A stretch of DNA of 7,004 nucleotides from Sphaerochaeta sp. GTDB lineage: Bacteria; Spirochaetota; Spirochaetia; Sphaerochaetales; Sphaerochaetaceae. Below the pieces are notes generated by a model that saw only the letters and a list, made by a program, of their open reading frames with translations, was not told the DNA's origin and searched no databases. Of this stretch, positions 1 to 5,913 are shown piece after piece (position 1 is the first letter of the stretch; every line of letters begins with the position of its first letter). The stretch covers positions 1 to 7,004 of the forward strand of contig DMOO01000192.1 in NCBI GenBank assembly GCA_003456855.1, in the 5' to 3' direction. Position numbers and translations under genes: made by a program.

Positions 1-1
1 G

Positions 2-889
2 ATCTTCCAGACGATCCAGGCGATCAAGGATCCGACGACCCCTGTCTACGCCGCCATTGCTCCGGCTGTCTCAGGCCAGTTCGGTTCGGGCCTGACCCCT
101 GGTAAGATCAGGTCCGCCTTCAAGGCCCTTGGATTCGAGGATGTCATGGAGGTTGCAATCGGTGCTGACCTCTGCACCTTGGACGAGGCCAAGGACTTTG
201 TGGAGAACGTTCCGGACAAGCTCCCTTGGATGGCGACTTCCTGCTGTCCTGCATGGGCAAGCATGGCAAAGAAGCTCTTCCCACAGTTCAAGGACAACAT
301 CTCGATGGCTCTGACCCCGATGGTCCTGACAGCCAGACTGATAAAGAAGCAGCATCCTGGCTGCAAGGTCGCATTCATCGGTCCTTGCGCGGCAAAGAAG
401 AACGAGGCTTCCAGAAGAACCATCAGAAGTGATGTCGACTTCGTCCTGACCTTTGAGGAGGTCATGGGCATGTTCGATGCCAGGGACATAGACTTCAACG
501 AGCTCCCTGAGTCCGAGGTCATGCACGGTGCCAGCGGAGACGGTCGTGGATTCGCCGTGGCAGGCGGTGTCGCACAGGCTGTCGTCAACTGCATCAAGGA
601 GCTCTATCCGGAGATGGATGAGATCAAGGTGGAGAGGGCAGATGGTCTGGACAACTGCCGCAAGCTTCTGATGCTTGCCAAGGCCGGAAAGTACAACGGC
701 TACCTGCTTGAGGGTATGGGCTGTCCTGGTGGATGCGTCTCCGGAGCAGGAACTGTCGTCAGCTCGGTCAAGACGGCAAATGACATCAAGGCCCACATGA
801 AGGTCTCAACCCATCAGCACGCCTACGAGAGCGACTACAAGGAGCTTGCCGATGTCCTTGCTGAGGAGGACCTCAAGGCAAAGGTGTGA
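2..889 (+). CDS. [FeFe] hydrogenase H-cluster domain protein, 5' truncated by window edge (group B-like)
   Basis: The reading frame is open from the left edge to TGA at 887-889, giving the last 295 residues. All three H-cluster signatures are visible: TSCCPAW (fragment residues 79-85), GPCAAKKNE (127-135) and EGMGCPGGC (237-245). They supply the four cluster cysteines C82, C129, C241 and C245, while C81 matches the proton-relay cysteine and K132/E135 match the conserved Lys/Glu of clostridial enzymes. The enzyme should catalyse reversible proton reduction to H2 in the cytoplasm, fed by ferredoxin during fermentation. The GPC form of the second motif (MPC in the best-studied enzymes) and the APAVSGQFG and EVAIGADL stretches (20-28, 50-57) recall the less-studied group B hydrogenases; that subgroup call is from memory of motif style. 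N-terminal FeS domains, if any, lie outside the window. There is no C-terminal extension such as a small-subunit domain. A sensory or non-catalytic paralogue is less likely because every cluster ligand is kept. Confidence 0.9.
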   Translation: MFQTIQAIKDPTTPVYAAIAPAVSGQFGSGLTPGKIRSAFKALGFEDVMEVAIGADLCTLDEAKDFVENVPDKLPWMATSCCPAWASMAKKLFPQFKDNISMALTPMVLTARLIKKQHPGCKVAFIGPCAAKKNEASRRTIRSDVDFVLTFEEVMGMFDARDIDFNELPESEVMHGASGDGRGFAVAGGVAQAVVNCIKELYPEMDEIKVERADGLDNCRKLLMLAKAGKYNGYLLEGMGCPGGCVSGAGTVVSSVKTANDIKAHMKVSTHQHAYESDYKELADVLAEEDLKAKV

Positions 890-909
890 TTGTCAGAGCA
901 CCTTCTTGC
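878..909. other. Imperfect inverted repeat at the convergent hydrogenase/glf junction
   Basis: GCAAAGGTG at 878-886 can pair with CACCTTCTTGC at 899-909 if two bases bulge, around a 12-base loop that holds both stop codons. The two genes end only 3 bases apart (889 and 893), so this is the only structure at the junction that could serve as a terminator. Neither strand shows a T-tract after the stem, so intrinsic termination is doubtful. Confidence 0.25.
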
Positions 910-2014
910 AGAGCTCCAGGGCATTGGAGATGACATCATCCATGTCATAGTAGCGATAATCAGCCAGACGGCCGCCGAAGAGCGTCCTTGTCTCAAGGGC
1001 GGCCAGGGCCTTGTATCTGTCGGACAGTTCGTTGTTGGCCTTGTCGTTGACAGGGTAGAAGGGGTCCGCCCCCTCGTGCCATTCCGATGGATACTCCCTG
1101 GATATTATGGTTCTGTTCCCAGTATAGGACGGGTTCTCCGGCTCGAAGTGCTTGTGCTCGATGATCCTGGTGTATGGAATCTCCCTTTCTGTGTAGTTGA
1201 TGACCGCATTGCCCTGCCAGTTCTGGACGTTCAAGGTCTCCGTCTCGAAGCGAACCGTCCTGTAGGAGAGCTTTCCGAATCTGTATTGGTAGAATTCATC
1301 CAGCGCTCCGGTGTAGACAACCGTTCTACACCTGGACTCGTAGCTTTCCCTGTGGGAGAGGAAGTCCTCGTTGCAGCGGCTCTCTATGCCTTCCAGAAGT
1401 CCATCTATCAGGACGTTGTATCCACCTATTGGGATGCCCTGGAATGCATCATTGAAGTAGTTGTTGTCAAAGGTGAGGCGGAAGGGGAGTCTCTTTATTA
1501 TGAAGGCAGGAAGCTCTGTGCAGCTTCGGCCCCACTGCTTCTCCGTGTAGCCTTTTATGAGCGTCTGGTATATGTCCCTTCCTATGAGGGAGAGAGCCTG
1601 CTCCTCCAGATTCCCGGGTTCTCTGCCATCAAGCATCCTGAGGGCGTCTGCACGCTGTCTCTCGATCTCCTCCATGGCCTCTTTGGGGGTTGTGACGCCC
1701 CAGAGCTGATAGAAGGTGTTCATGTTGAACGGAAGGTTGTAGAGCTTCCCCTTGTAGCTGGCAACAGGGGAGTTTGTGTATCTGTTGAAGGGGACGAAGG
1801 AGTTTACGAAGTTCCAGACGTCTCTGTCATCTGTGTGGAAGATATGGGCGCCATATTGGTGGACGTGTATGCCTCCGTCGTCAATGCAGCGGATGTTCCC
1901 TCCAAGGCTCTCCCTTTTGTCTATGATGAGGACGGATCTGCCCTGCTTTGAGGCCTGATGTGCGAAGACCGAGCCGAAGAGGCCTGAGCCTACAACGAGA
2001 AAATCATAGATCAT
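893..2014 (-). CDS. glf: UDP-galactopyranose mutase
   Basis: A 373-residue flavoenzyme, normal length for bacterial UGM, which interconverts UDP-galactopyranose and UDP-galactofuranose in the cytoplasm using reduced FAD as a nucleophile. Visible in order: the dinucleotide-binding loop GSGLFG (residues 9-14) with D32 at the end of strand 2 and GGN (38-40); YGAHIFHT (54-61); the substrate-site block GYTEKQWG (155-162) and IKRLPFRL (173-180) carrying the first conserved arginine; SREYP (305-309) with the second substrate-phosphate arginine R306; and FGGRLADYRYYDMDD (346-360), which contacts FAD. I chose the ATG at 2014 because MIYDFLVVGSG places the nucleotide-binding fold at the very N-terminus and an SD lies 8 bases upstream; the frame is open further upstream but there encodes unrelated residues inside galT. 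The start overlaps the galT stop by 11 bases, implying coupled translation. The product would feed galactofuranosyltransferases for surface glycans; none is in the window. Confidence 0.95.
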   Translation of the reverse strand: MIYDFLVVGSGLFGSVFAHQASKQGRSVLIIDKRESLGGNIRCIDDGGIHVHQYGAHIFHTDDRDVWNFVNSFVPFNRYTNSPVASYKGKLYNLPFNMNTFYQLWGVTTPKEAMEEIERQRADALRMLDGREPGNLEEQALSLIGRDIYQTLIKGYTEKQWGRSCTELPAFIIKRLPFRLTFDNNYFNDAFQGIPIGGYNVLIDGLLEGIESRCNEDFLSHRESYESRCRTVVYTGALDEFYQYRFGKLSYRTVRFETETLNVQNWQGNAVINYTEREIPYTRIIEHKHFEPENPSYTGNRTIISREYPSEWHEGADPFYPVNDKANNELSDRYKALAALETRTLFGGRLADYRYYDMDDVISNALELCKKVL

Positions 2015-3560
2015 GGGCGTAATCCTCCAGGACGAAGTTGATGAATCTTGCAAAGGATGAGCGTCCCTGCTCATCCTGCTTGAAGACTCCGCAGTCCTCA
2101 AGCATCTGCTTGAAGACCATGACTACCTCGTCTTTGAGTATGGAGTCGATGTTCTCTGCATTTATAACAACGTGTCTGCCTCTGATATCCTCCATCCATT
2201 TGGCGTGCTTCTCGGCTTCAGGATGGGATTCAAGGTCTGTCAACCCAAGAAGAATGTCCTTGACAGTCCTGAGCTCTCCCTTGAGCCTGGGCGGCAGTAT
2301 GGCCAGACCCGGAGCATCAATTATCCCTATTCCCTCCTTCTTTATGTGGAACCTGGATGGATGTGTGTGGAAGAGCCCGTCAGGTCTCTCCTCCGTTCTT
2401 CTGTTGTTTCTGAGCATCAGAAGGACCACATAGTCGTCCTTCTCCCTGAAAGCCAGAGGCGCAACTGTGTTGTGCGGGTCCTTGTCCGTGCCTGGATCTA
2501 TATTTGCGTGGTCATCCCTGTAGCCATTGCGCCATTTCTCTATGAATCTTGAGGCTAGTTTTCCCACTTCGGATATGTTCTTTCCCCTTATCCTCACTGT
2601 TGAGAGGGGCCAGTGCAGACTGGAGACCTCGATTGTCTCTGTCTTGAGGAAGGTCCTCTCCACCTTTGCATCCATTATGGGAAGTCTGTGGCAACCTCCC
2701 TGGAAGTGCTCGTGGCTAAGGACGGAGCCCCCTACGTAGGGAAGGTCGGCATTCGAGCCCAGGAAGTAGTGTGGGAACAGAGTCACGAACTCGAGAAGCT
2801 TTTCAATGGCATCCCCGTCTATGACCATGGGTATGTGCCTGTGGTTTAGGACTATGCAATGCTGGTGGCAGTATCTGTACGGGGAGAACTGCAGGCTGAA
2901 ACTCTCACCTTTGAGGGTGAAGGGGATGATCCTGTGGTTCTGCCGTGGGGCGAAGTCTATTCTTCCTGCATAGCCTTCGTTCTCTCTGCAGAGGGCGCAT
3001 CTGGGATAGCCGGTTGCCTTGGCCTCCCTTGCGGCTGCAATTGCCTTCGGGTCCAGTTCGGGCTTTGAGAGACTGACAAGTATCTGGAGCTCCCCGTATT
3101 CGGTCATCCCTGTCCACTTCTCATCCTTGGCTATTCTGTCTCTTCTTATGTAGTTCGTGTTCTTCGAGAACCTGTAGTAATCCAATGTGGCCTTTGATGG
3201 GGAGATCTCGTAGGCGCTTCGGAATCTCTCTATCACGGTGTCGGGCCGTGGGGTGAGGGCATTCATGAGCCTTGAGTCGAATATGTCCCTGAGAGGCAGC
3301 AGGTCCTCGACCAGGCCTTTCTTCAATGCATGGTCCGTAAGTGGCTCCAGTATCTCCTGAAGGGTATGGTCAGTGTCCTTCTCCATGTCTGTTCTCACTT
3401 CGTCCTCATATCGGACGAAGAGACCATCGTAGGTGTCAAGGCCGAGGATGTCCAGAATCAGATTCGTTGCATATATCCTCTCCGTCTCAGGGAGGAGGGA
3501 GCATGCAATTCCGTAAGACACAAGTCTGTCCACAGACCTGAATATGCTTTCGTTTTCCAA
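2004..3560 (-). CDS. galT: UDP-glucose--hexose-1-phosphate uridylyltransferase, Firmicutes type (GalT class 2)
   Basis: A 518-residue protein, close to the usual size of the long Firmicutes-type GalT family and much longer than the E. coli type. It exchanges UMP between UDP-glucose and galactose-1-phosphate, giving UDP-galactose and glucose-1-phosphate (Leloir pathway, cytoplasm). Family features visible: the DRIAKDEKW..TEYGELQI..LSKPE block (residues 141-168), CALCRENEGYAGR (188-200), RQNHRIIPF (206-214), and the histidine-rich active-site block SVLSHEHFQGG (279-289). The start is TTG: an in-frame TAG lies at 3576-3578, AGGAGA sits 7 bases upstream of the TTG, and the first internal Met is residue 59, too late for the fold. 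The next gene, glf, overlaps its end by 11 bases, so UDP-galactose made here can pass to the mutase. No galK or galE is in the window. Activity on galactose-1-phosphate rather than another hexose-1-phosphate is inferred from the family. Confidence 0.93.
   Translation of the reverse strand: MENESIFRSVDRLVSYGIACSLLPETERIYATNLILDILGLDTYDGLFVRYEDEVRTDMEKDTDHTLQEILEPLTDHALKKGLVEDLLPLRDIFDSRLMNALTPRPDTVIERFRSAYEISPSKATLDYYRFSKNTNYIRRDRIAKDEKWTGMTEYGELQILVSLSKPELDPKAIAAAREAKATGYPRCALCRENEGYAGRIDFAPRQNHRIIPFTLKGESFSLQFSPYRYCHQHCIVLNHRHIPMVIDGDAIEKLLEFVTLFPHYFLGSNADLPYVGGSVLSHEHFQGGCHRLPIMDAKVERTFLKTETIEVSSLHWPLSTVRIRGKNISEVGKLASRFIEKWRNGYRDDHANIDPGTDKDPHNTVAPLAFREKDDYVVLLMLRNNRRTEERPDGLFHTHPSRFHIKKEGIGIIDAPGLAILPPRLKGELRTVKDILLGLTDLESHPEAEKHAKWMEDIRGRHVVINAENIDSILKDEVVMVFKQMLEDCGVFKQDEQGRSSFARFINFVLEDYAHDL
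2023..2028 (-). promoter_or_regulatory. Shine-Dalgarno for glf, inside galT
   Basis: On the minus strand GGAGGA lies 8 bases before the glf ATG, within the last codons of galT. It decides the glf start in favour of 2014 over the longer open frame reaching 2101. Confidence 0.7.
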
Positions 3561-3567
3561 GTTGAAG

Positions 3568-3573
3568 TCTCCT
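3568..3573 (-). promoter_or_regulatory. Shine-Dalgarno for the galT TTG start
   Basis: AGGAGA on the minus strand, 7 bases before TTG at 3558-3560. It is the main support for a non-ATG start, because no ATG or GTG lies between this site and the upstream in-frame stop. Confidence 0.6.
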
Positions 3574-3580
3574 GTCTACT

Positions 3581-3608
3581 ATCTTAGCCAAGTTTTTTTA
3601 GCCGTCAA
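3581..3608 (-). promoter_or_regulatory. Candidate sigma-70-type promoter for galT-glf
   Basis: On the minus strand TTGACG (3608-3603; 5 of 6 matches to TTGACA) is followed after 16 bases by TAAGAT (3586-3581; 4 of 6 to TATAAT). Transcription would begin near 3574, leaving a leader of only about 14 bases that is little more than the SD. The two boxes lie in an imperfect direct repeat (minus-strand ACTTGACGGCTAA and ACTTGGCTAA, 3610-3598 and 3593-3584), which could also bind a regulator. Match quality is moderate and the assignment is by eye. Confidence 0.4.
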
Positions 3609-3618
3609 GTAAAAAAGC

Positions 3619-3631
3619 AAGAAAAACAAAG
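3619..3631. repeat. 13-base direct repeat, copy 1
   Basis: AAGAAAAACAAAG, identical to the copy at 3714-3726, 95 bases away. The complementary strand reads CTTTGTTTTTCTT. Operators of several DeoR-family repressors are built from repeated TTTC-like half-sites, so the pair is a candidate binding site for the regulator encoded next door. The low complexity of the region means chance similarity is also possible. Confidence 0.45.
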
Positions 3632-3713
3632 CTTATGAAAGCCATTTTCGTGTTTCCCAAGGAGGTAACATCTTGTAAATAAAGCAGATACCTTGACTTT
3701 TAAAAACGCAAAG

Positions 3714-3726
3714 AAGAAAAACAAAG
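3714..3726. repeat. 13-base direct repeat, copy 2, in a phased A-tract run
   Basis: Second exact copy of AAGAAAAACAAAG. It lies in a stretch (3710-3748) in which about 36 of 39 plus-strand bases are purines. Its A-tract and the next two (centres near 3719, 3729 and 3740) are spaced about one helical turn apart, a pattern that bends DNA and can act as an UP element just upstream of the candidate promoter for the regulator gene. Confidence 0.45.
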
Positions 3727-3733
3727 AAAAAAG

Positions 3734-3762
3734 TGGAAAAAAAACGAATATGGGTGGATACT
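3734..3762 (+). promoter_or_regulatory. Weak candidate promoter for the DeoR regulator-binding protein pair
   Basis: TGGAAA (3734-3739) and GATACT (3757-3762) each match the sigma-70 boxes at 4 of 6 positions with a 17-base spacer. An A-tract-rich segment lies directly upstream. The predicted start near 3769 would give a leader of about 13 bases. A better -35 box, TTGACT at 3693-3698, has no acceptable -10 box at normal spacing. Treat as a best guess. Confidence 0.25.
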
Positions 3763-3781
3763 ATTTCAGTAGGGGTAGACG

Positions 3782-4555
3782 ATGAATTCTATCGAGCGAA
3801 GGAACGAGATCATGAGAATGCTCAAGAAATGGGGCACCGCTGACGTCCAAACTCTGGCCGAGAGGACGGGTGTGTCCAAGATGACCATTCGCAACGACCT
3901 TGTGTTCCTTGCCGACCAGGGGATGATTGTCAGAACCTACGGAGGGGCGGTTCTTGCAAACCAGAAGGACATGGTCCGTCTGGTGTCCAATGTCCTCAAC
4001 GAGTATCAGGCGCAGAAGAAGGGAATTGCCAGTGAGGCCGCCAAGCTTGTCTGCGGTGGCATGCGGGTTCTGATAGACACGGGGAGCACCACATTCCAGC
4101 TGGTGCCCTTTCTCAAGGACATCCCGATCACGATTGTCACGAACTCCCTTCTGGTCGCCGGGAGGATCTCGGCTGACTCCATACCCGATTTGATTGTAGT
4201 TGGAGGGGACCTGAGCAAGTACTGCATGGGCTTTGTCGGGTCAATGGCCCTCTCAGGCCTTGAGAAGATATATGCAGATGTTCTCTTCCTTGGTGCCGCA
4301 GGCTATTCAATAAAGGACAATGTCCTGACCTGCGAGAACCTTCAGGAGGCAGCCGTGAAGAAATGCATGATAGAGCACGCCAGGAAGGTTGTGCTTCTGG
4401 CTGACTCCTCCAAGCATGAGAGGAGGGGTTTTGTGGCATATGCGAAGATGGAGGACATAGATGTCCTTGTGACTGACCGTATGGACAGCAAGGACATCGA
4501 CGAGACGAAAGGCATGGATGTGGATGTGATTGTGGCCGGTACGGCTGCAAATTAA
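3782..4555 (+). CDS. DeoR-family transcriptional regulator
   Basis: 257 residues, typical for the family. The N-terminal winged helix-turn-helix spans about residues 4-57: ERRNEIMRMLKK, then ADVQTLAERTGVSKMTIRNDL (20-40) with the recognition helix at SKMTIRNDL, ending in the family's RTYGGAV wing (51-57). The C-terminal sensor domain shows DTGSTT (99-104), VTNS (119-122), GGD (141-143), FLGAAG (169-174) and ADSSK (207-211), the residues that bind a phosphorylated sugar ligand in this family. Such proteins usually repress nearby sugar-use genes until the sugar phosphate appears. The start ATG follows AGGGG by 6 bases and fits the family N-terminus. It lies 47 bases before the binding-protein gene in the same direction and divergently from galT-glf, so either may be its target. 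Ligand unknown; galactose-1-phosphate or a pentose phosphate would fit the neighbours. Its Ile codons (ATC, ATT, ATA each 6 of 18) show no strong bias. Confidence 0.93.
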   Translation: MNSIERRNEIMRMLKKWGTADVQTLAERTGVSKMTIRNDLVFLADQGMIVRTYGGAVLANQKDMVRLVSNVLNEYQAQKKGIASEAAKLVCGGMRVLIDTGSTTFQLVPFLKDIPITIVTNSLLVAGRISADSIPDLIVVGGDLSKYCMGFVGSMALSGLEKIYADVLFLGAAGYSIKDNVLTCENLQEAAVKKCMIEHARKVVLLADSSKHERRGFVAYAKMEDIDVLVTDRMDSKDIDETKGMDVDVIVAGTAAN

Positions 4556-4566
4556 TAGTTGGTTTT

Positions 4567-4583
4567 GCTCCCCTAGGGGATGC
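4567..4583 (+). repeat. 12-base perfect palindrome in the regulator/binding-protein gap
   Basis: TCCCCTAGGGGA (4569-4580) is a perfect palindrome; the flanking GC and GC bases extend it if T4581 is bulged. In DNA it could be an operator. In RNA it can fold as a short stem with a CUAG loop ending about 6 bases before the SD of the binding-protein gene, a position suited to an mRNA processing or stability element that separates regulator and binding-protein output. Only the symmetry is seen; the role is inferred. Confidence 0.5.
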
Positions 4584-4588
4584 ATGTC

Positions 4589-4595
4589 AAGGAGG
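4589..4595 (+). promoter_or_regulatory. Strong Shine-Dalgarno for the binding-protein gene
   Basis: AAGGAGG with a 7-base spacer to ATG 4603. It is the strongest SD that serves a gene in the window, consistent with high expression of an abundant periplasmic protein. Confidence 0.75.
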
Positions 4596-4602
4596 ATTAT
4601 AC

Positions 4603-5913
4603 ATGAAAAAGAGTTTGTTTGTGGTTTTCCTGGCTCTTGTGCTCGTAGGAAGCCTTTTCGCACAGGCTGCCGCGGAGGCAAAGCCTGAAAGCAATGAACC
4701 GATCACCATCGAGTTCTGGACCCATGAGGACGCAAGCCGTCAGGCCCTTGAGGAGAAATTCATAGCGGAGTTCGAGGCAACTCATCCCAACGTGAAGATC
4801 AACAGGTCTGTTTTCTCGTCCACAAAGATCCCTGAAATCGTCCAGACTGCCTATGCAGCCGGCAAGGGTCCGGATATCTTCAACCTTCAGATAAGCCATG
4901 AGTATTCCTACATTGCCAATGGTCTGGTCGCCCCGGTTGCCTACGAGTCCATAGACTATGCAGATGCAGCTGCACTTGCTGACCACTACATGGATGGAAT
5001 CCTTGATCCTGTCACCTATGAGGGCCAGATCTACGGAATGCCGCTTGAGATCACCAACTGGGTCATCTATCTCGACAAGAACGTCTTCTACGATGCCGGC
5101 CTGGATCCTGAGAAGGACTATCCGAAGACATGGGAGGAGATGGTTGAACTGGCTCCGAAGCTCATTCTCCGCGATGGCGATGTCATCACACGCCGTGCCT
5201 TTGACTTCAACTACGATCTCCCGATTCCTCAGTTCCAGCCGATGATCGAGCAGTGCGGCGGAAAGTTCGTCAGCGATGACGGCAAAGAGGCTCTTCCTGG
5301 AGAGGAGGGCTGGATCAAGTTCCTGACCTTCATGCAGCAGTGGGGCCCGACCGGTAACAACTATGGCTCACCGGTTCTCACAATAGCCAGAAAGTTCATC
5401 AACAAGGACAACAACGACATGGCCATGGCCATGGCAGGTCTCTACCAGATCCCGAGAATCGCTAAGGACAATCCGGACTACTACAACAGTGACAACTGGT
5501 GCCTCGTCCCGTTCCCGAGATTCGCCGATGCCGATCCTTCCGCTCCAAGCGCAAGCTTCATCGCCCATTACTACATGGTCAACAGCGCCTGCTCTGATGC
5601 AAAGCAGAAGGTCTGCTGGGAGTTCATCAACTACATGCTCTCTCATCCGATCGATTACCTGACACAGGGCGGAACGATCGTCCAGCCTGTCAAGGGAATC
5701 CTTGACACTCCTGAGATGCAGGCTCTGCGCGACTCTGACGTCGTTCTTTCGGATCTGGCCAACAGCGACTGCATCATCTATGGTGACTACAGCGTCGAGT
5801 TCGAGGCTCTTCTCAAGAATGCCATCACCCAGGTCATGATCGAGGGTGTGTCTCCTGAGGATGCCTACAGGAACTTCAAGAAGAACGCCCAGGAAGTTCT
5901 GGACGCAAAATAA
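4603..5913 (+). CDS. ABC transporter sugar-binding protein, family 1 extracellular solute-binding protein
   Basis: 436 residues, normal for carbohydrate-binding proteins of ABC importers. The N-terminus is a classical secretion signal: MKK, a hydrophobic core to about residue 19, and an LFAQA cleavage region near residues 20-23. There is no cysteine in that region, so it should be a soluble periplasmic protein rather than a lipoprotein. The mature part opens with ITIEFWTHED (34-43), followed by the YAAGKGPDIFN motif (84-94), YGMPLEITNWVIYLDKNVF (144-162) and a TWEEM segment (176-180), all standard for the maltose-binding-protein-like group; the tryptophans and tyrosines point to a sugar ligand. 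The ligand cannot be read from sequence. Codon choice is more biased than in the regulator (25 of 32 Ile codons are ATC by hand count), suggesting high expression. It follows the DeoR gene by 47 bases. Unusually, no permease or ATPase gene follows: a hairpin and a convergent gene end the unit. Confidence 0.93.
   Translation: MKKSLFVVFLALVLVGSLFAQAAAEAKPESNEPITIEFWTHEDASRQALEEKFIAEFEATHPNVKINRSVFSSTKIPEIVQTAYAAGKGPDIFNLQISHEYSYIANGLVAPVAYESIDYADAAALADHYMDGILDPVTYEGQIYGMPLEITNWVIYLDKNVFYDAGLDPEKDYPKTWEEMVELAPKLILRDGDVITRRAFDFNYDLPIPQFQPMIEQCGGKFVSDDGKEALPGEEGWIKFLTFMQQWGPTGNNYGSPVLTIARKFINKDNNDMAMAMAGLYQIPRIAKDNPDYYNSDNWCLVPFPRFADADPSAPSASFIAHYYMVNSACSDAKQKVCWEFINYMLSHPIDYLTQGGTIVQPVKGILDTPEMQALRDSDVVLSDLANSDCIIYGDYSVEFEALLKNAITQVMIEGVSPEDAYRNFKKNAQEVLDAK

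Larger units (their letters stand above)
3561..3781. promoter_or_regulatory. Divergent A-rich control region between galT and the DeoR regulator
   Basis: A 221-base region with no convincing gene. It is far more A-rich on the plus strand than the flanking genes, with homopurine runs and A-tracts of 5-8 bases. It must hold both divergent promoters and probably the operator of the adjacent DeoR-family repressor. It also contains a 13-base direct repeat and an orphan strong SD at 3659-3666, listed separately. A 15-codon frame from ATG 3635 to TAA 3680-3682 has no SD and is not called. Confidence 0.7.

Noticed and set aside
46..796. Two long minus-strand open frames opposite the hydrogenase (183 and 241 codons)
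   Set aside because: The plus strand encodes an unmistakable H-cluster domain throughout; the antisense translations are low-complexity and unlike any family.
890..1951. A 353-codon open frame on the plus strand opposite glf
   Set aside because: It lies wholly antisense to a glf gene with every family motif, and its translation shows no recognisable motif; it is a codon-bias shadow.
2015..2101. A 29-residue N-terminal extension of Glf by starting at 2101
   Set aside because: The extra residues are polar and unlike UGM, would overlap galT by nearly 100 bases, and the SD at 2023-2028 serves the ATG at 2014.
3635..3682. A 15-codon frame (ATG 3635 to TAA 3680-3682) in the divergent region as a leader peptide
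   Set aside because: It has no SD, no run of regulatory codons, and the strong SD nearby lies inside it rather than before it.
4603..4680. The binding protein as a lipoprotein
   Set aside because: No cysteine occurs near the end of the hydrophobic segment, so there is no lipobox; a signal peptidase I site fits better.
5419..5436. Three tandem ATGGCC-like hexamers in the binding-protein gene as a phase-variation repeat
   Set aside because: Only three units, the last imperfect, and a hexamer cannot shift frame; it simply encodes MAMAMA.
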